Assembly (NCBI RefSeq): GCF_025567345.1
Contig: NZ_JAOQJS010000005.1
Coordinates: forward strand, 324,233 to 388,232
Reading direction: 5' to 3'
Length of the DNA stretch: 64,000 nt
From: Coprococcus ammoniilyticus
Lineage (GTDB): Bacteria; Bacillota; Clostridia; Lachnospirales; Lachnospiraceae
Below, in pieces: positions 8,731-16,416 of this stretch; position 1 is the stretch's first letter, and every line of letters begins with the position of its first letter. The notes beneath the pieces were generated by a model. It saw only the letters and a program-made list of their open reading frames with translations. It searched no databases and had not been told where the DNA came from. The position numbers and the translations under genes are program-made.

Positions 8731-8753
8731 AATAGGGCGTACTTTCCTATAAA
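8731..8753 (-). repeat. Short palindromic motif after a terminator (copy 2)
   Basis: AATAGGGCGTACTTTCCTAT matches the motif at 5241-5263 in its CTTTCCTATAAA half. Again it follows directly after the T-tract of a minus-strand terminator and precedes a gene. Confidence 0.5.
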
Positions 8754-8762
8754 GTAAAAAAA

Positions 8763-8795
8763 ACAGAGAATTCGCACATCGTCGAACCTCTCTGT
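8763..8795 (-). terminator. Terminator after the M20 peptidase gene
   Basis: ACAGAGAGGTTCG and CGAATTCTCTGT pair on the minus strand, followed by eight T. About 75 bp after the stop of the M20 gene. Confidence 0.8.
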
Positions 8796-8869
8796 TCTTT
8801 TTTATTATATACCAGCTTTATGTTATCTGGCAAGGGAGCATTTATAAATATTTAAAGTTGCATACAGAA

Positions 8870-10078
8870 TTAACATTCCCCCTCTTTTATGTCAACACAC
8901 AACCCGGCAAACATAGTAACTGCGGTTTCAAGTATGGCATCGGGAAATTCGAAATGTTCCGTATGAAGCTGAGCATAATCCTCTCCGTCACCAATGCCGA
9001 AAAATGCTCCCTTTGTCTCCTGCAAATACCAACCGAAGTCCTCCGACCAGCGCATCGGTTCAGGCAGCTCCATATATGGAATCTGCTGAGAAGCCGCACA
9101 CGCCCGGATCTTCTGCACCTGTTCCGCATGATTATCCGTAGATGGAAACCGTTCAATCTCCTTTATCGAAAGTTCCAGAGCTTCCTTCTGTGCCATAACT
9201 TCTGCCAGCTTACGAATCTCTGCCAGATAATCATGAAATACCTGTTCGCCTTCACCTCGAACGGTAAGTCTCAGATATCCGTCCGATGCCGCTACACCAT
9301 AGTTCTCACTTCCAAGTTCCATCCCGATCAAAGTCATGCGGACAAATCCTTTTGTCTCATTAAACTGCTCTGTCAGTTCTTCAATCTGAAGCAAGAGTCC
9401 GGCAAGTGCATATCCGGGATTTCTGCCAGCTTCCGGATATGCTGCGTGGCTCGGCGTTCCTGTCATGTGGATCTCTAAGCCCGTTGAAGCACATGCAAAT
9501 GTTCCATCCTTCACAAGTACCGTTCCAAGCGACTTCCCCGGTATATTATGAAAGCCATAGATTTCTCCGATATGCGTTTCTTTGATCAGGCTTCTGCAAA
9601 GCTCTGCGCCCTTTCCAATCTCCTCCGCCGGTTGGAAGATCAGATATACATCCTGTGTCAACGGATCTTTTCTGCTGTCCAGATACAAGCCAAGTCCACA
9701 TAGCACACTGCTGTGTCCATCATGTCCACAGAAATGTCCCGGCTTTCCATCCTTGCCACATACCGCATCCATATCTGCCCGGAATGCAATCGGTGGCTTA
9801 TATTCCGTCATTTGCTCTGGTATTTCCGCAGCCACTTCACTCACATGGAATGTTTTATCATTTTCTGTGGTTACCCGATCATATGCTCTTTTCACCGCAT
9901 AAAACCATGCCCCACAATCTACGATCTCTAATGCTGTATGCGATTTTAAGAAATCCATCAGCAACTGTTTTGTCTTTACTTCCTGCATGGAATGCTCCGG
10001 GATCCGGTGGAGCTGCTTTCGCAGTTCCATTATTTGCTCTATAATCTGTTTATCTATATATTGCTCTCTCTTATCCAT
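8870..10078 (-). CDS. M20 family amidohydrolase/peptidase
   Basis: Metal-dependent hydrolase of 402 residues with the M20D signature set: RADMDAV, the CGHDGHSS metal motif, the QPAEEIGKGA catalytic glutamate motif and the YGFHNIPG histidine. A lid domain with SHAAYPEAGRNP separates the two halves of the catalytic domain. Relatives remove acyl or amino groups from N-acyl amino acids, hippurate or aminobenzoyl-glutamate; the exact substrate cannot be told. There is no signal peptide, so it is cytosolic. It lies downstream of crcB on the same strand with a 40-bp gap and is followed by a terminator. Confidence 0.88.
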   Translation of the reverse strand: MDKREQYIDKQIIEQIMELRKQLHRIPEHSMQEVKTKQLLMDFLKSHTALEIVDCGAWFYAVKRAYDRVTTENDKTFHVSEVAAEIPEQMTEYKPPIAFRADMDAVCGKDGKPGHFCGHDGHSSVLCGLGLYLDSRKDPLTQDVYLIFQPAEEIGKGAELCRSLIKETHIGEIYGFHNIPGKSLGTVLVKDGTFACASTGLEIHMTGTPSHAAYPEAGRNPGYALAGLLLQIEELTEQFNETKGFVRMTLIGMELGSENYGVAASDGYLRLTVRGEGEQVFHDYLAEIRKLAEVMAQKEALELSIKEIERFPSTDNHAEQVQKIRACAASQQIPYMELPEPMRWSEDFGWYLQETKGAFFGIGDGEDYAQLHTEHFEFPDAILETAVTMFAGLCVDIKEGEC

Positions 10079-10120
10079 ATCGTCAGCCCTCTATTCCCAT
10101 AAATCTTCATCGTTTCATCG

Positions 10121-10483
10121 TTACTTCATAAGTATTTGTGCAGCAAATACCGCAGCAACACTTAATATCACACTTAATCCTATATAAAGTATCGTAAATC
10201 CGTAATTCCCGCTCTGTATTAATTGATCTGTTTCCAGTGCAAATGTAGAAAACGTCGTAAATCCACCGCACACTCCCGTCTTTAATGTCAAAACCAGAAG
10301 TGGTGATACCTGATACTTTTCTGCCAACACAGAAATTAAGCCAATAACAAATGCTCCTATTACATTAATCAATAATGTTTTTATCGGAAAGTTGTTTTGT
10401 GCTCCCACCGGTATTAAACCAATCAAATATCGAAGAATTGCACCTATGCCGCCTCCAACGCCAACTAACAAACATTTTACCAT
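10121..10483 (-). CDS. crcB: Fluoride ion channel CrcB/Fluc
   Basis: Small membrane protein of 120 residues with four hydrophobic helices. The signature GGFTTFSTF and the early GGGIGAILRY with the conserved arginine and the LLINVIGAF asparagine mark the Fluc family, which exports fluoride as a dual-topology dimer. A single copy is present, so it should work as a homodimer. I looked for a fluoride riboswitch upstream (10484-10640) and did not see one. The promoter region is shared with the divergent ECF sigma gene. Confidence 0.93.
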   Translation of the reverse strand: MVKCLLVGVGGGIGAILRYLIGLIPVGAQNNFPIKTLLINVIGAFVIGLISVLAEKYQVSPLLVLTLKTGVCGGFTTFSTFALETDQLIQSGNYGFTILYIGLSVILSVAAVFAAQILMK

Positions 10484-10642
10484 TTTATCTTTTCTCTCTT
10501 TCTGTCATTTCATACCTACACTATCAAATGATAAAACAATACAAATTTTATGCAAGTATAATTTGTATTTTTGTAACCTTTAAACCGGATGAATTGTGTT
10601 ATTATTGAAAGGCCTTTTAACACAAGAAAAGAGGATGTGACT

Positions 10643-11131
10643 ATGCGATTACCAACACAAACTGTTATACAAATGTATCAGGACAATCTGTTCCGCATTG
10701 CATTTTCCATTTGTCAGAACCGGGAGGATGCCGAAGATGTTGTTCAGGAAACATTTCTACGCTATCATTCAGGTGCCGTGGATTTTAACGATGAAATGCA
10801 TATCCGGGCATGGCTGATCCGGGTTACGATCAATCAGTCAAAAAATATGCTTCGCACCTTCTGGCACAGGAACCGGACATCATTGGAAGATTATATGGAA
10901 CAACTGAATTTTTCTGATACTGAAAGCCAGGAATTATTTGAAACAGTCATGAAGCTGCCGGAAAAATACCGGACAGTGATCCATCTGTTTTATTATGAAG
11001 ACTATTCCATTAAGGAAATTGCAGACATTCTAAAGATCAGCGAAAGCAACGTAAAGGTCCGGTTAAACCGCGGACGTACCGTGCTTCGCGACACCCTAAA
11101 GGAGGCTTGGGACTATGAACAATCAGAATAA
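10643..11131 (+). CDS. ECF-type sigma-70 factor
   Basis: Extracytoplasmic-function sigma factor of 162 residues. Region 2 spans about residues 8-75, with FRIAFSICQNREDAEDVVQE and HIRAWLIRVTIN. Region 4 spans about 105-155 with the helix-turn-helix YSIKEIADILKISESNVKVR. The ATG at 10643 is chosen because a GAGG-type site precedes it; a longer frame from 10589 has none. The last 17 bases overlap the next gene, whose AAAGGAGG lies inside this one, so the two are translated together. It very likely partners the membrane protein encoded next. Confidence 0.92.
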   Translation: MRLPTQTVIQMYQDNLFRIAFSICQNREDAEDVVQETFLRYHSGAVDFNDEMHIRAWLIRVTINQSKNMLRTFWHRNRTSLEDYMEQLNFSDTESQELFETVMKLPEKYRTVIHLFYYEDYSIKEIADILKISESNVKVRLNRGRTVLRDTLKEAWDYEQSE

Positions 11132-11735
11132 AGAACGCTATAAGAAAACATTTGACATGATCCACTCAGATGCAGTCATCAACATCACCCCGGAACGCTC
11201 AAAGAAGCTGCGGATCCACACGATCACACGCAGACTTTCCTACGCAGTTGCCGGACTGGCAGCCATCTTCTGTCTGTCAAATGGCATCTGTCTGGCAGCA
11301 ACCGGAAGCACCTGGGTGCATAAGGTATTCTCTACTGCAAATGGTACGAAGGTCGAATACGATGCAGAAGACGCTACCATGTCTTTCCGTATCGAATCAA
11401 CCGATCAAACCTATGTCACCGCGAAAGCCGGAAGACTGTATTTCACCCTGAACGGACAGCAGACCGATATCACAGACAAATGCAGTACAGATACCTACTT
11501 CCGATATGATTACACGGATGCCGATCATATCACACATGTGATCGTCATAGGCGGAACTGCCGATGATTATGGCTATGCCGAATATCTGTTTGATGCAGAT
11601 GGTACTTATATCTTCAACAACATGAATGTATCTTCCGATACTCCGGCATGGTTTGTAAATGCGGAAAAAGATCTCGGTGTAGATGCGGAATCCTTATCGG
11701 ATGAAGCTGCCACCTATTCCGTGACCGAAGAATAA
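11115..11735 (+). CDS. Probable membrane anti-sigma factor
   Basis: Protein of 206 residues with a short cytosolic N-terminus (about 40 residues), one membrane helix (about residues 42-62, YAVAGLAAIFCLSNGICLA) and an extracytoplasmic beta-rich region. This is the layout of an anti-sigma factor for the preceding ECF sigma: the N-terminal part would hold the sigma factor and the outer part would sense a signal. No zinc-finger HxxxCxxC is seen, so it is not a ZAS-type anti-sigma. The role is inferred from position and topology. It is translationally coupled to the sigma gene. Confidence 0.7.
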   Translation: MNNQNKERYKKTFDMIHSDAVINITPERSKKLRIHTITRRLSYAVAGLAAIFCLSNGICLAATGSTWVHKVFSTANGTKVEYDAEDATMSFRIESTDQTYVTAKAGRLYFTLNGQQTDITDKCSTDTYFRYDYTDADHITHVIVIGGTADDYGYAEYLFDADGTYIFNNMNVSSDTPAWFVNAEKDLGVDAESLSDEAATYSVTEE

Positions 11736-11754
11736 AAATTTTTAAAATAATTCC

Positions 11755-11899
11755 ATAAATCCTCCATTTTCTTTCGTATATAAATTAAAGAAGCAAATAA
11801 ACCGGACATTGATAAGACTATATATTTTTTTGAATATTCTTATTCACTGATATATGTTAGTATTATTCGTATCTGACCACGAAAGAAATGGAGGATTAT
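11755..11899 (+). repeat. Inverted repeat that could cover the serpin ribosome site
   Basis: ATAAATCCTCCATTTTCTTTCG (from 11755) is complementary, apart from two one-base bulges, to CGAAAGAAATGGAGGATTAT (to 11899), which contains the serpin Shine-Dalgarno GGAGG. Both arms would sit on one RNA only if transcription reads through from the sigma operon. Initiation between them gives an open site. Confidence 0.65.
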
Positions 11900-11901
11900 T
11901 T

Positions 11902-13194
11902 ATGAATAAAAAGATAATCAGCTTATTACTTGGTGCATGTCTGTGCACAAGTCTTGCAGGATGCGGAAACGCAGATAATAATGGCGGCAGCATCACCAAA
12001 CAAAAACTTTTAGCATCAAAAGAACTCGGAAGTGACATCGCAGTCGGAGCAAAACCGGCGCCCGTCGATTCCTATGAGGAACTTAAAAACGGTGTCAACA
12101 ATTTTGCATTTGACCTGTATGATGCACTTCCAAAAGACAGCAACTGTTTTTATTCCCCTTACAGTATTTCCAGTGCACTGTCCATGCTCGATCAGGGTGC
12201 CGGGGGCGAAACGAAAACGGAACTGGAATCAACACTTGGCATCAAAGATCTTTCAACCTGGAATACGGAAATGCAAAGCTATCTGAACAAAGACTGGTCC
12301 AAGCAGACATATGTAAATACTGCAAATTCCATCTGGATGACCACCGGAAAAGACTGGGCGGCTAATATCTCAGATGATTTTCTGCTTCCGGCCAAGACCT
12401 ATTACCATGGTGAGATATATGAAGCCGATTTTACGGATCATGCCGATCAGGTTGTGAAGGATGTAAACAACTGGGTAAATGAACATACAAATCAGATGAT
12501 CCCATCCATCATGAATGAACTTTCGACAAATACTGTTATGATGCTCATTAATGCGGTTTACTTTGAAGGAAAATGGCAGACACCATTTACAGAGGGTAAC
12601 ACATACGATGATACTTTCCACGGAACCAGTGGAGATTCTACCGTACCAATGATGCATCTGTACGATGAACGATTCTCTTATGCGGATAGCGGATCGATAA
12701 AAGGAATCGTACTTCCTTACGATGGTGATTCTGTTGTAATGAAAGTATTCCTTCCATCTAAAGAAGGCGATACGATCACCAACCTGTTCGATGCTTTAAG
12801 CAGTGATGAGAAACAGGCACTTATCGACTCTCTGGATAATGCTGATTCTCCTGAGATAGAGACCATTCAGCTTCCAAAATTCACAGATGAACAGAGTATC
12901 AACGGTCTGGATGATATCCTGAACAGACTTGGAATCCGGTCTGCATATGCTTTTGCTGATTTCTCAAAGATCGCAGATGGCATCGCGGTATCTTCCGTTT
13001 CTCACAAAGCAAAAGTGATCGTTGATGAAAACGGAACAAAGGCTGCCGCGGAGACGGATATCATAATAAAGGAAACTGCTATGATGCCACCGGAAGAAAC
13101 CTATAACTTCATCGTTGACCAGCCATTTGTCTATGTCATTGAAGATCAGGATACCGGAATGATCCTGTTCATGGGACGGGTAAATGATCTGTAA
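11902..13194 (+). CDS. Serpin-family protease inhibitor, lipoprotein
   Basis: Serine protease inhibitor fold of about 430 residues. A lipoprotein signal peptide with LAGC box (about residues 1-20) precedes the serpin domain. Serpin signatures seen are NCFYSPYSISSALSM, a NAVYFEGKWQTPF breach/shutter block and, near the end, the hinge DENGTKAAAET and DQPFVYVIEDQDTG. The short-side-chain hinge (TKAAA) is that of an inhibitory serpin. Counting from the P17 Glu, P1 falls near Thr-Ala-Met-Met, but loop length is uncertain. It would sit outside the cell on the membrane and trap host or bacterial serine proteases. Start at 11902, after GGAGG. Confidence 0.93.
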   Translation: MNKKIISLLLGACLCTSLAGCGNADNNGGSITKQKLLASKELGSDIAVGAKPAPVDSYEELKNGVNNFAFDLYDALPKDSNCFYSPYSISSALSMLDQGAGGETKTELESTLGIKDLSTWNTEMQSYLNKDWSKQTYVNTANSIWMTTGKDWAANISDDFLLPAKTYYHGEIYEADFTDHADQVVKDVNNWVNEHTNQMIPSIMNELSTNTVMMLINAVYFEGKWQTPFTEGNTYDDTFHGTSGDSTVPMMHLYDERFSYADSGSIKGIVLPYDGDSVVMKVFLPSKEGDTITNLFDALSSDEKQALIDSLDNADSPEIETIQLPKFTDEQSINGLDDILNRLGIRSAYAFADFSKIADGIAVSSVSHKAKVIVDENGTKAAAETDIIIKETAMMPPEETYNFIVDQPFVYVIEDQDTGMILFMGRVNDL

Positions 13195-13264
13195 GATCCA
13201 ATTCCATATTGATTTTCAATAATCTCTGTGCTATCGTAATAAGAAATAAATACAGACACATGCA

Positions 13265-13300
13265 ACGGAGCAATTCAGAAAATGAGTTGCTCCGTTTTTT
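13265..13300 (+). terminator. Terminator after the serpin gene
   Basis: Perfect stem ACGGAGCAA/TTGCTCCGT with a 13-base loop followed by six T. Confidence 0.9.
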
Positions 13301-13399
13301 GTTTTATCAAATATAAGACTGAAAAATCTCCTGCCTGCAAGAGATGATTTTTCAAACACGCTATGGATATTTTATTTACGATACAAGGAGGATACAGGA

Positions 13400-14497
13400 A
13401 TGGCGAAACTTATTACAAACTCGACCCCAAAGGCTGACGGTTTCCGTATGCCGGGAGAATTTGAAGAACAAAAGCAGATCTTTATGATCTGGCCGGAACG
13501 AACCGACAACTGGAGAGCCGGTGCGAAACCGGCACAAAAAACATTTGCAAATGTAGCTGCTGCGATCTCAGAATTCGAACCTGTTACAATGTGCGTATCT
13601 GCCGCACAATATGAACATGCAAAAACCATGCTGCCTGCCGGCGTACGGATCATTGAAATGAGCAGCAACGATGCATGGTGCAGAGATATGGGACCATCTT
13701 TTCTGATAAATGATAAAGGCGAAACCCGCGCCTGTGACTGGACCTTCAATGCCTGGGGCGGACTGGTCGACGGATTGTATTTTCCATGGGATAAGGATGA
13801 TCAGATCGCATCCAAAATCTGCGAACTGGAACAGATTGATTCTTACCGAACCGGTGATTTCGTATTAGAGGGCGGCTCTTTTCATGTCGATGGGGAAGGT
13901 ACACTGATCACCACCGAGATGTGCCTGCTGTCAAAGGGAAGAAATCCTCATCTCACAAAAGCTCAGATCGAGCAGAAATTAAAAGATTATCTAAATGTCG
14001 ATACGATCATCTGGATCAAGGACGGCATCGATCCCGACGAGACAAATGGACATATCGATGATGTTGCCTGCTTCGTCCGTCCCGGTGAAGTTGCCTGCAT
14101 CTATACGGATGATCCGACTGACCCATTCTATAAAGAAGCACAGGCCGCTTACCACACCCTGTCAAATGCTGTAGATGCCAAAGGCAGGAAACTGATCGTC
14201 CATAAGCTCTGTACAACCAAAGCTCCGGTTTATCTGAAGGGCATGGACACAGTCGATGCAGTTCCCAGAAGCACTCCAAGAAAAAACGGTGACCTTGCGA
14301 TCGCCTCTTATCTGAATTTTCTGATCGTAAATGGCGGCATCATCCTGCCACAGTACGGTGACGAAAATGACGCTCTTGCAATCCGTCAGGTGCAGTCCAT
14401 GTTCCCGGAACGTAAGGTTATCGGTGTCCGTACCGAAGAAATCGCTTATGGAGGCGGCAATATCCACTGTATCACCCAGCAGCAGCCGAAAGCATAA
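13400..14497 (+). CDS. aguA: Agmatine deiminase
   Basis: Converts agmatine to N-carbamoylputrescine and ammonia in the cytosol. The 365-residue length is usual for the family. Seen: the N-terminal block with MIWPERTDNWR, the substrate-binding NDAWCRDMGPSF, the GGLVDG/VLEGGSFHVDGEG region, TNGHIDDVACF with the catalytic histidine, and the C-terminal YGGGNIHCITQQ in which Cys357 is the nucleophile. The start at 13400 follows AAGGAGG. No putrescine carbamoyltransferase, antiporter or carbamate kinase gene is beside it, so it is not part of a full agmatine energy operon here. Confidence 0.95.
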   Translation: MAKLITNSTPKADGFRMPGEFEEQKQIFMIWPERTDNWRAGAKPAQKTFANVAAAISEFEPVTMCVSAAQYEHAKTMLPAGVRIIEMSSNDAWCRDMGPSFLINDKGETRACDWTFNAWGGLVDGLYFPWDKDDQIASKICELEQIDSYRTGDFVLEGGSFHVDGEGTLITTEMCLLSKGRNPHLTKAQIEQKLKDYLNVDTIIWIKDGIDPDETNGHIDDVACFVRPGEVACIYTDDPTDPFYKEAQAAYHTLSNAVDAKGRKLIVHKLCTTKAPVYLKGMDTVDAVPRSTPRKNGDLAIASYLNFLIVNGGIILPQYGDENDALAIRQVQSMFPERKVIGVRTEEIAYGGGNIHCITQQQPKA

Positions 14498-14548
14498 ACG
14501 ACGCATGAAACTTTATCTGCAAACATTAAAATCGTATTATAAAAAATA

Positions 14549-14590
14549 ATCGTACAGGAGAATCAAATTCATCCCTGTACGATCTTTTTT
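14549..14590. terminator. Bidirectional terminator between aguA and the DUF3783 gene
   Basis: ATCGTACAGG pairs perfectly with CCTGTACGAT. Seven T follow on the plus strand and a T-rich stretch on the minus strand, serving both convergent genes. Confidence 0.85.
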
Positions 14591-15027
14591 TACTTTCTCA
14601 TCATTGCAAATCGTTCTCTGCGAAGCTCCTGCATCAGCATCGGAACTGTCCAGTTCTGATTGCTTGGTGTCAGAATGGCTTTATACATAACCTTCACCTC
14701 AGCATGACGAAGCTCAAACAACATCTTATCCAGCCGTTTTTCTTTCAGATTGCATACCAGAATTAAGCTGTCTGCACTGCTCTTTGCCTGTGCATTCATC
14801 ACCCCTGTCTCTGAAGAATGTCCTGTCACATTTTCCTGTTCCCGACCAGTTCCATCTATCGTATCTGCGGCGTTTTTATAGACTCCATTTACAAGCTCGC
14901 CCAACTTATAATTCGCTGTCACTATTTCTTCCTGTATCCGGTCTACAGTGATCTTCATCCGACTCGCAATGTTCTGTATCTTGTGATATTCGATGTCATC
15001 TACATGTATTAATACTAACTTTTCCAT
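14590..15027 (-). CDS. DUF3783-like protein
   Basis: Protein of 145 residues. The C-terminal half (SLILVCNLKEKRLDKMLFEL, then a conserved AILTPSNQNWT segment) matches what I recall of the DUF3783 family; the N-terminal half is variable and has an Rossmann-like VLIHVDD start. Function unknown; there is no signal peptide or membrane segment. It converges with aguA on a shared terminator. Confidence 0.65.
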   Translation of the reverse strand: MEKLVLIHVDDIEYHKIQNIASRMKITVDRIQEEIVTANYKLGELVNGVYKNAADTIDGTGREQENVTGHSSETGVMNAQAKSSADSLILVCNLKEKRLDKMLFELRHAEVKVMYKAILTPSNQNWTVPMLMQELRRERFAMMRK

Positions 15028-15095
15028 GCCGTCTCCTGTCTACATTTTATTATGTGTACACCGATGTTCATTATACCACAACTGCCACATTTCTC

Positions 15096-15236
15096 CTACT
15101 TATCTTCTTCTGCCCAGACTTCTTTTGCCATACGGAATACTGCCCATGCCTTTGGCCATCCACAGTAAAATGCTGCATGTGTAACGATCTCAGCAAATTC
15201 TTCTCTGCTTGTAGTCTTCATACTATCACTCTCCAT
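15096..15236 (-). pseudogene. Carboxymuconolactone decarboxylase family, C-terminal remnant
   Basis: A short frame (41-46 residues) reading TSREEFAEIVTHAAFYCGWP and then AWAVFRMAKEVWAEED. This is the C-terminal end of a carboxymuconolactone decarboxylase-like protein; the N-terminal half with the CxxC/H active site is gone. The frame starts at ATG 15236 or 15221 with weak ribosome sites. The MerR-type promoter upstream (15331-15361) suggests it was once part of a MerR-controlled unit. Confidence 0.7.
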
Positions 15237-15330
15237 CTTACTTAAACCTACTTCAGAGCTTATGCTCTTATGTTCTGATGTTTCCCGTATTTATATACGA
15301 AAAAGGAGCATACCTTTTTCGTACACTCCT

Positions 15331-15361
15331 ATCATACTCTTTGAACCTTACTCCAAGTCAA
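15331..15361 (-). promoter_or_regulatory. MerR-type promoter upstream of a gene remnant
   Basis: TTGACT (15361-15356) and TATGAT (15336-15331) with a 19-bp spacer holding an imperfect dyad, CTTGGAG and TTCAAAG. It resembles the MerR promoter at 2680-2710. Confidence 0.55.
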
Positions 15362-15451
15362 GAATTTTTTTGTATGAAGTTTTTATGAAGTAAGTATTCT
15401 CAGTAGTGAACTACCCATTGTCTAAAGCCAGTGGGATTGCGGTAGCCTTAT

Positions 15452-15550
15452 TTCAACGAACTTAAACGTGATCTGACCGGTATCAGCCAGAAGGTTCTGA
15501 CCAACAGTCTTCGCTCAATAGAAGAAGATGGGCTGATCACCCGACCGGGT
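15452..15550 (+). pseudogene. HxlR-family regulator, helix-turn-helix remnant
   Basis: The plus-strand frame reads FNELKRDLTGISQKVLTNSL then RSIEEDGLITR, the recognition helix region of HxlR/MarR-like winged-helix regulators. It has no start codon, no N-terminus and no continuation into the beta wing, so it is a fragment of a lost gene. Confidence 0.75.
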
Positions 15551-15559
15551 GCTCTTGCT

Positions 15560-15862
15560 TTATCTTTTCTTTGTTGCCTTGGCTGCTTTCTCCAGCTTTC
15601 GCTTCTTTGCCTGCTCAGCCATGAATAATTTTCTGAGATTTTCCAGCTTTGCAGCCTCCTCTTTTGCGGTATTCAGATCATCTGTGACCCTGTCCTGTGC
15701 GTCCTGACTGTCAAATCTTACAAACTTCTCAAATACGGTTGGATAAGTGAAAGTCTTTTCTATATTCTCACACTGAAATAAAATACGGATGTGTGTACCA
15801 TCACATTCAACTACATTTCCCTCACCAAATTTTACATGTTTCACTTTTTCGTTTTCAAACAT
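15560..15862 (-). CDS. Small hypothetical protein with SH3/Tudor-like N-terminus
   Basis: Protein of 100 residues, not firmly recognised. The N-terminal half (KHVKFGEGNVVECDGTHIRI, then a LF segment) has the G-E-G-x-V pattern of small SH3/Tudor-like barrels such as those at the end of UvrD/PcrA helicases. The C-terminal third is a basic helix rich in Lys and Ala, likely to contact nucleic acid. The start at 15862 has AGGAAG upstream. No operon partners are seen. Confidence 0.6.
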   Translation of the reverse strand: MFENEKVKHVKFGEGNVVECDGTHIRILFQCENIEKTFTYPTVFEKFVRFDSQDAQDRVTDDLNTAKEEAAKLENLRKLFMAEQAKKRKLEKAAKATKKR

Positions 15863-16175
15863 AACCTATCTTCCTCTCTACCTATTGAAAACATCTCCAA
15901 CTGCCAATATGTGCCCTGTTTCGTCTTGCCGCTACGGCTAAAAAATAACTTTTTTATTTCAGACTTCTATATTATTAATATTACCAAATATTTTCCATAA
16001 AATTCCAGTGCAAATTAATTTTCGTAAGAAATTCGTGAAAACCCCACACTCAAGCTTTCAAATTTTGTAAAAAATGTATTCTTGACATTTACCCGGCTAT
16101 TCAAATATGCAGAAAACCGTCTCAGAAAATAATGCACTTTTTAAGCCTCGCCTGCGCTAATTGCAGAAACTTTCA

Positions 16176-16404
16176 TATCTGTTTTGTTTGGAACTATCCG
16201 ATATATTACAAAAGCAACAGTTACTATATATTACACTATTATGTAGCAAGCCTTTTTCAACGCCGGTCCTTAGCGAGTTGTCATAGGCAAGGAGCTTAGT
16301 ACCGCTGCGTTGAAATAGAGTGCAAACGACTTGCGGAATAATAGGTGTAATTATAGTACTAGTTGCTTTTAATATCTTTCATTCTGTTCCAAACAAAACA
16401 GATA
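16176..16404. repeat. Fold-back element, family B copy 2
   Basis: The outer ends are a perfect inverted repeat: TATCTGTTTTGTTTGGAAC at 16176 and its complement ending at 16404. Pairing continues inward with bulges (AAAGCAAC, TTACAC). The core 16251-16334 matches the core of the element at 7113-7258. The right end stops 12 bp short of the ptsI stop codon. The rest of 15863-16416 holds no gene I recognise. Confidence 0.8.
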
Positions 16405-16416
16405 AGGGCTTTTCGC

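Noticed and set aside
10484..10642. Fluoride riboswitch expected before crcB.
   Set aside because: No match to the conserved fluoride-aptamer pseudoknot bases was seen on the minus strand in this short AT-rich region.
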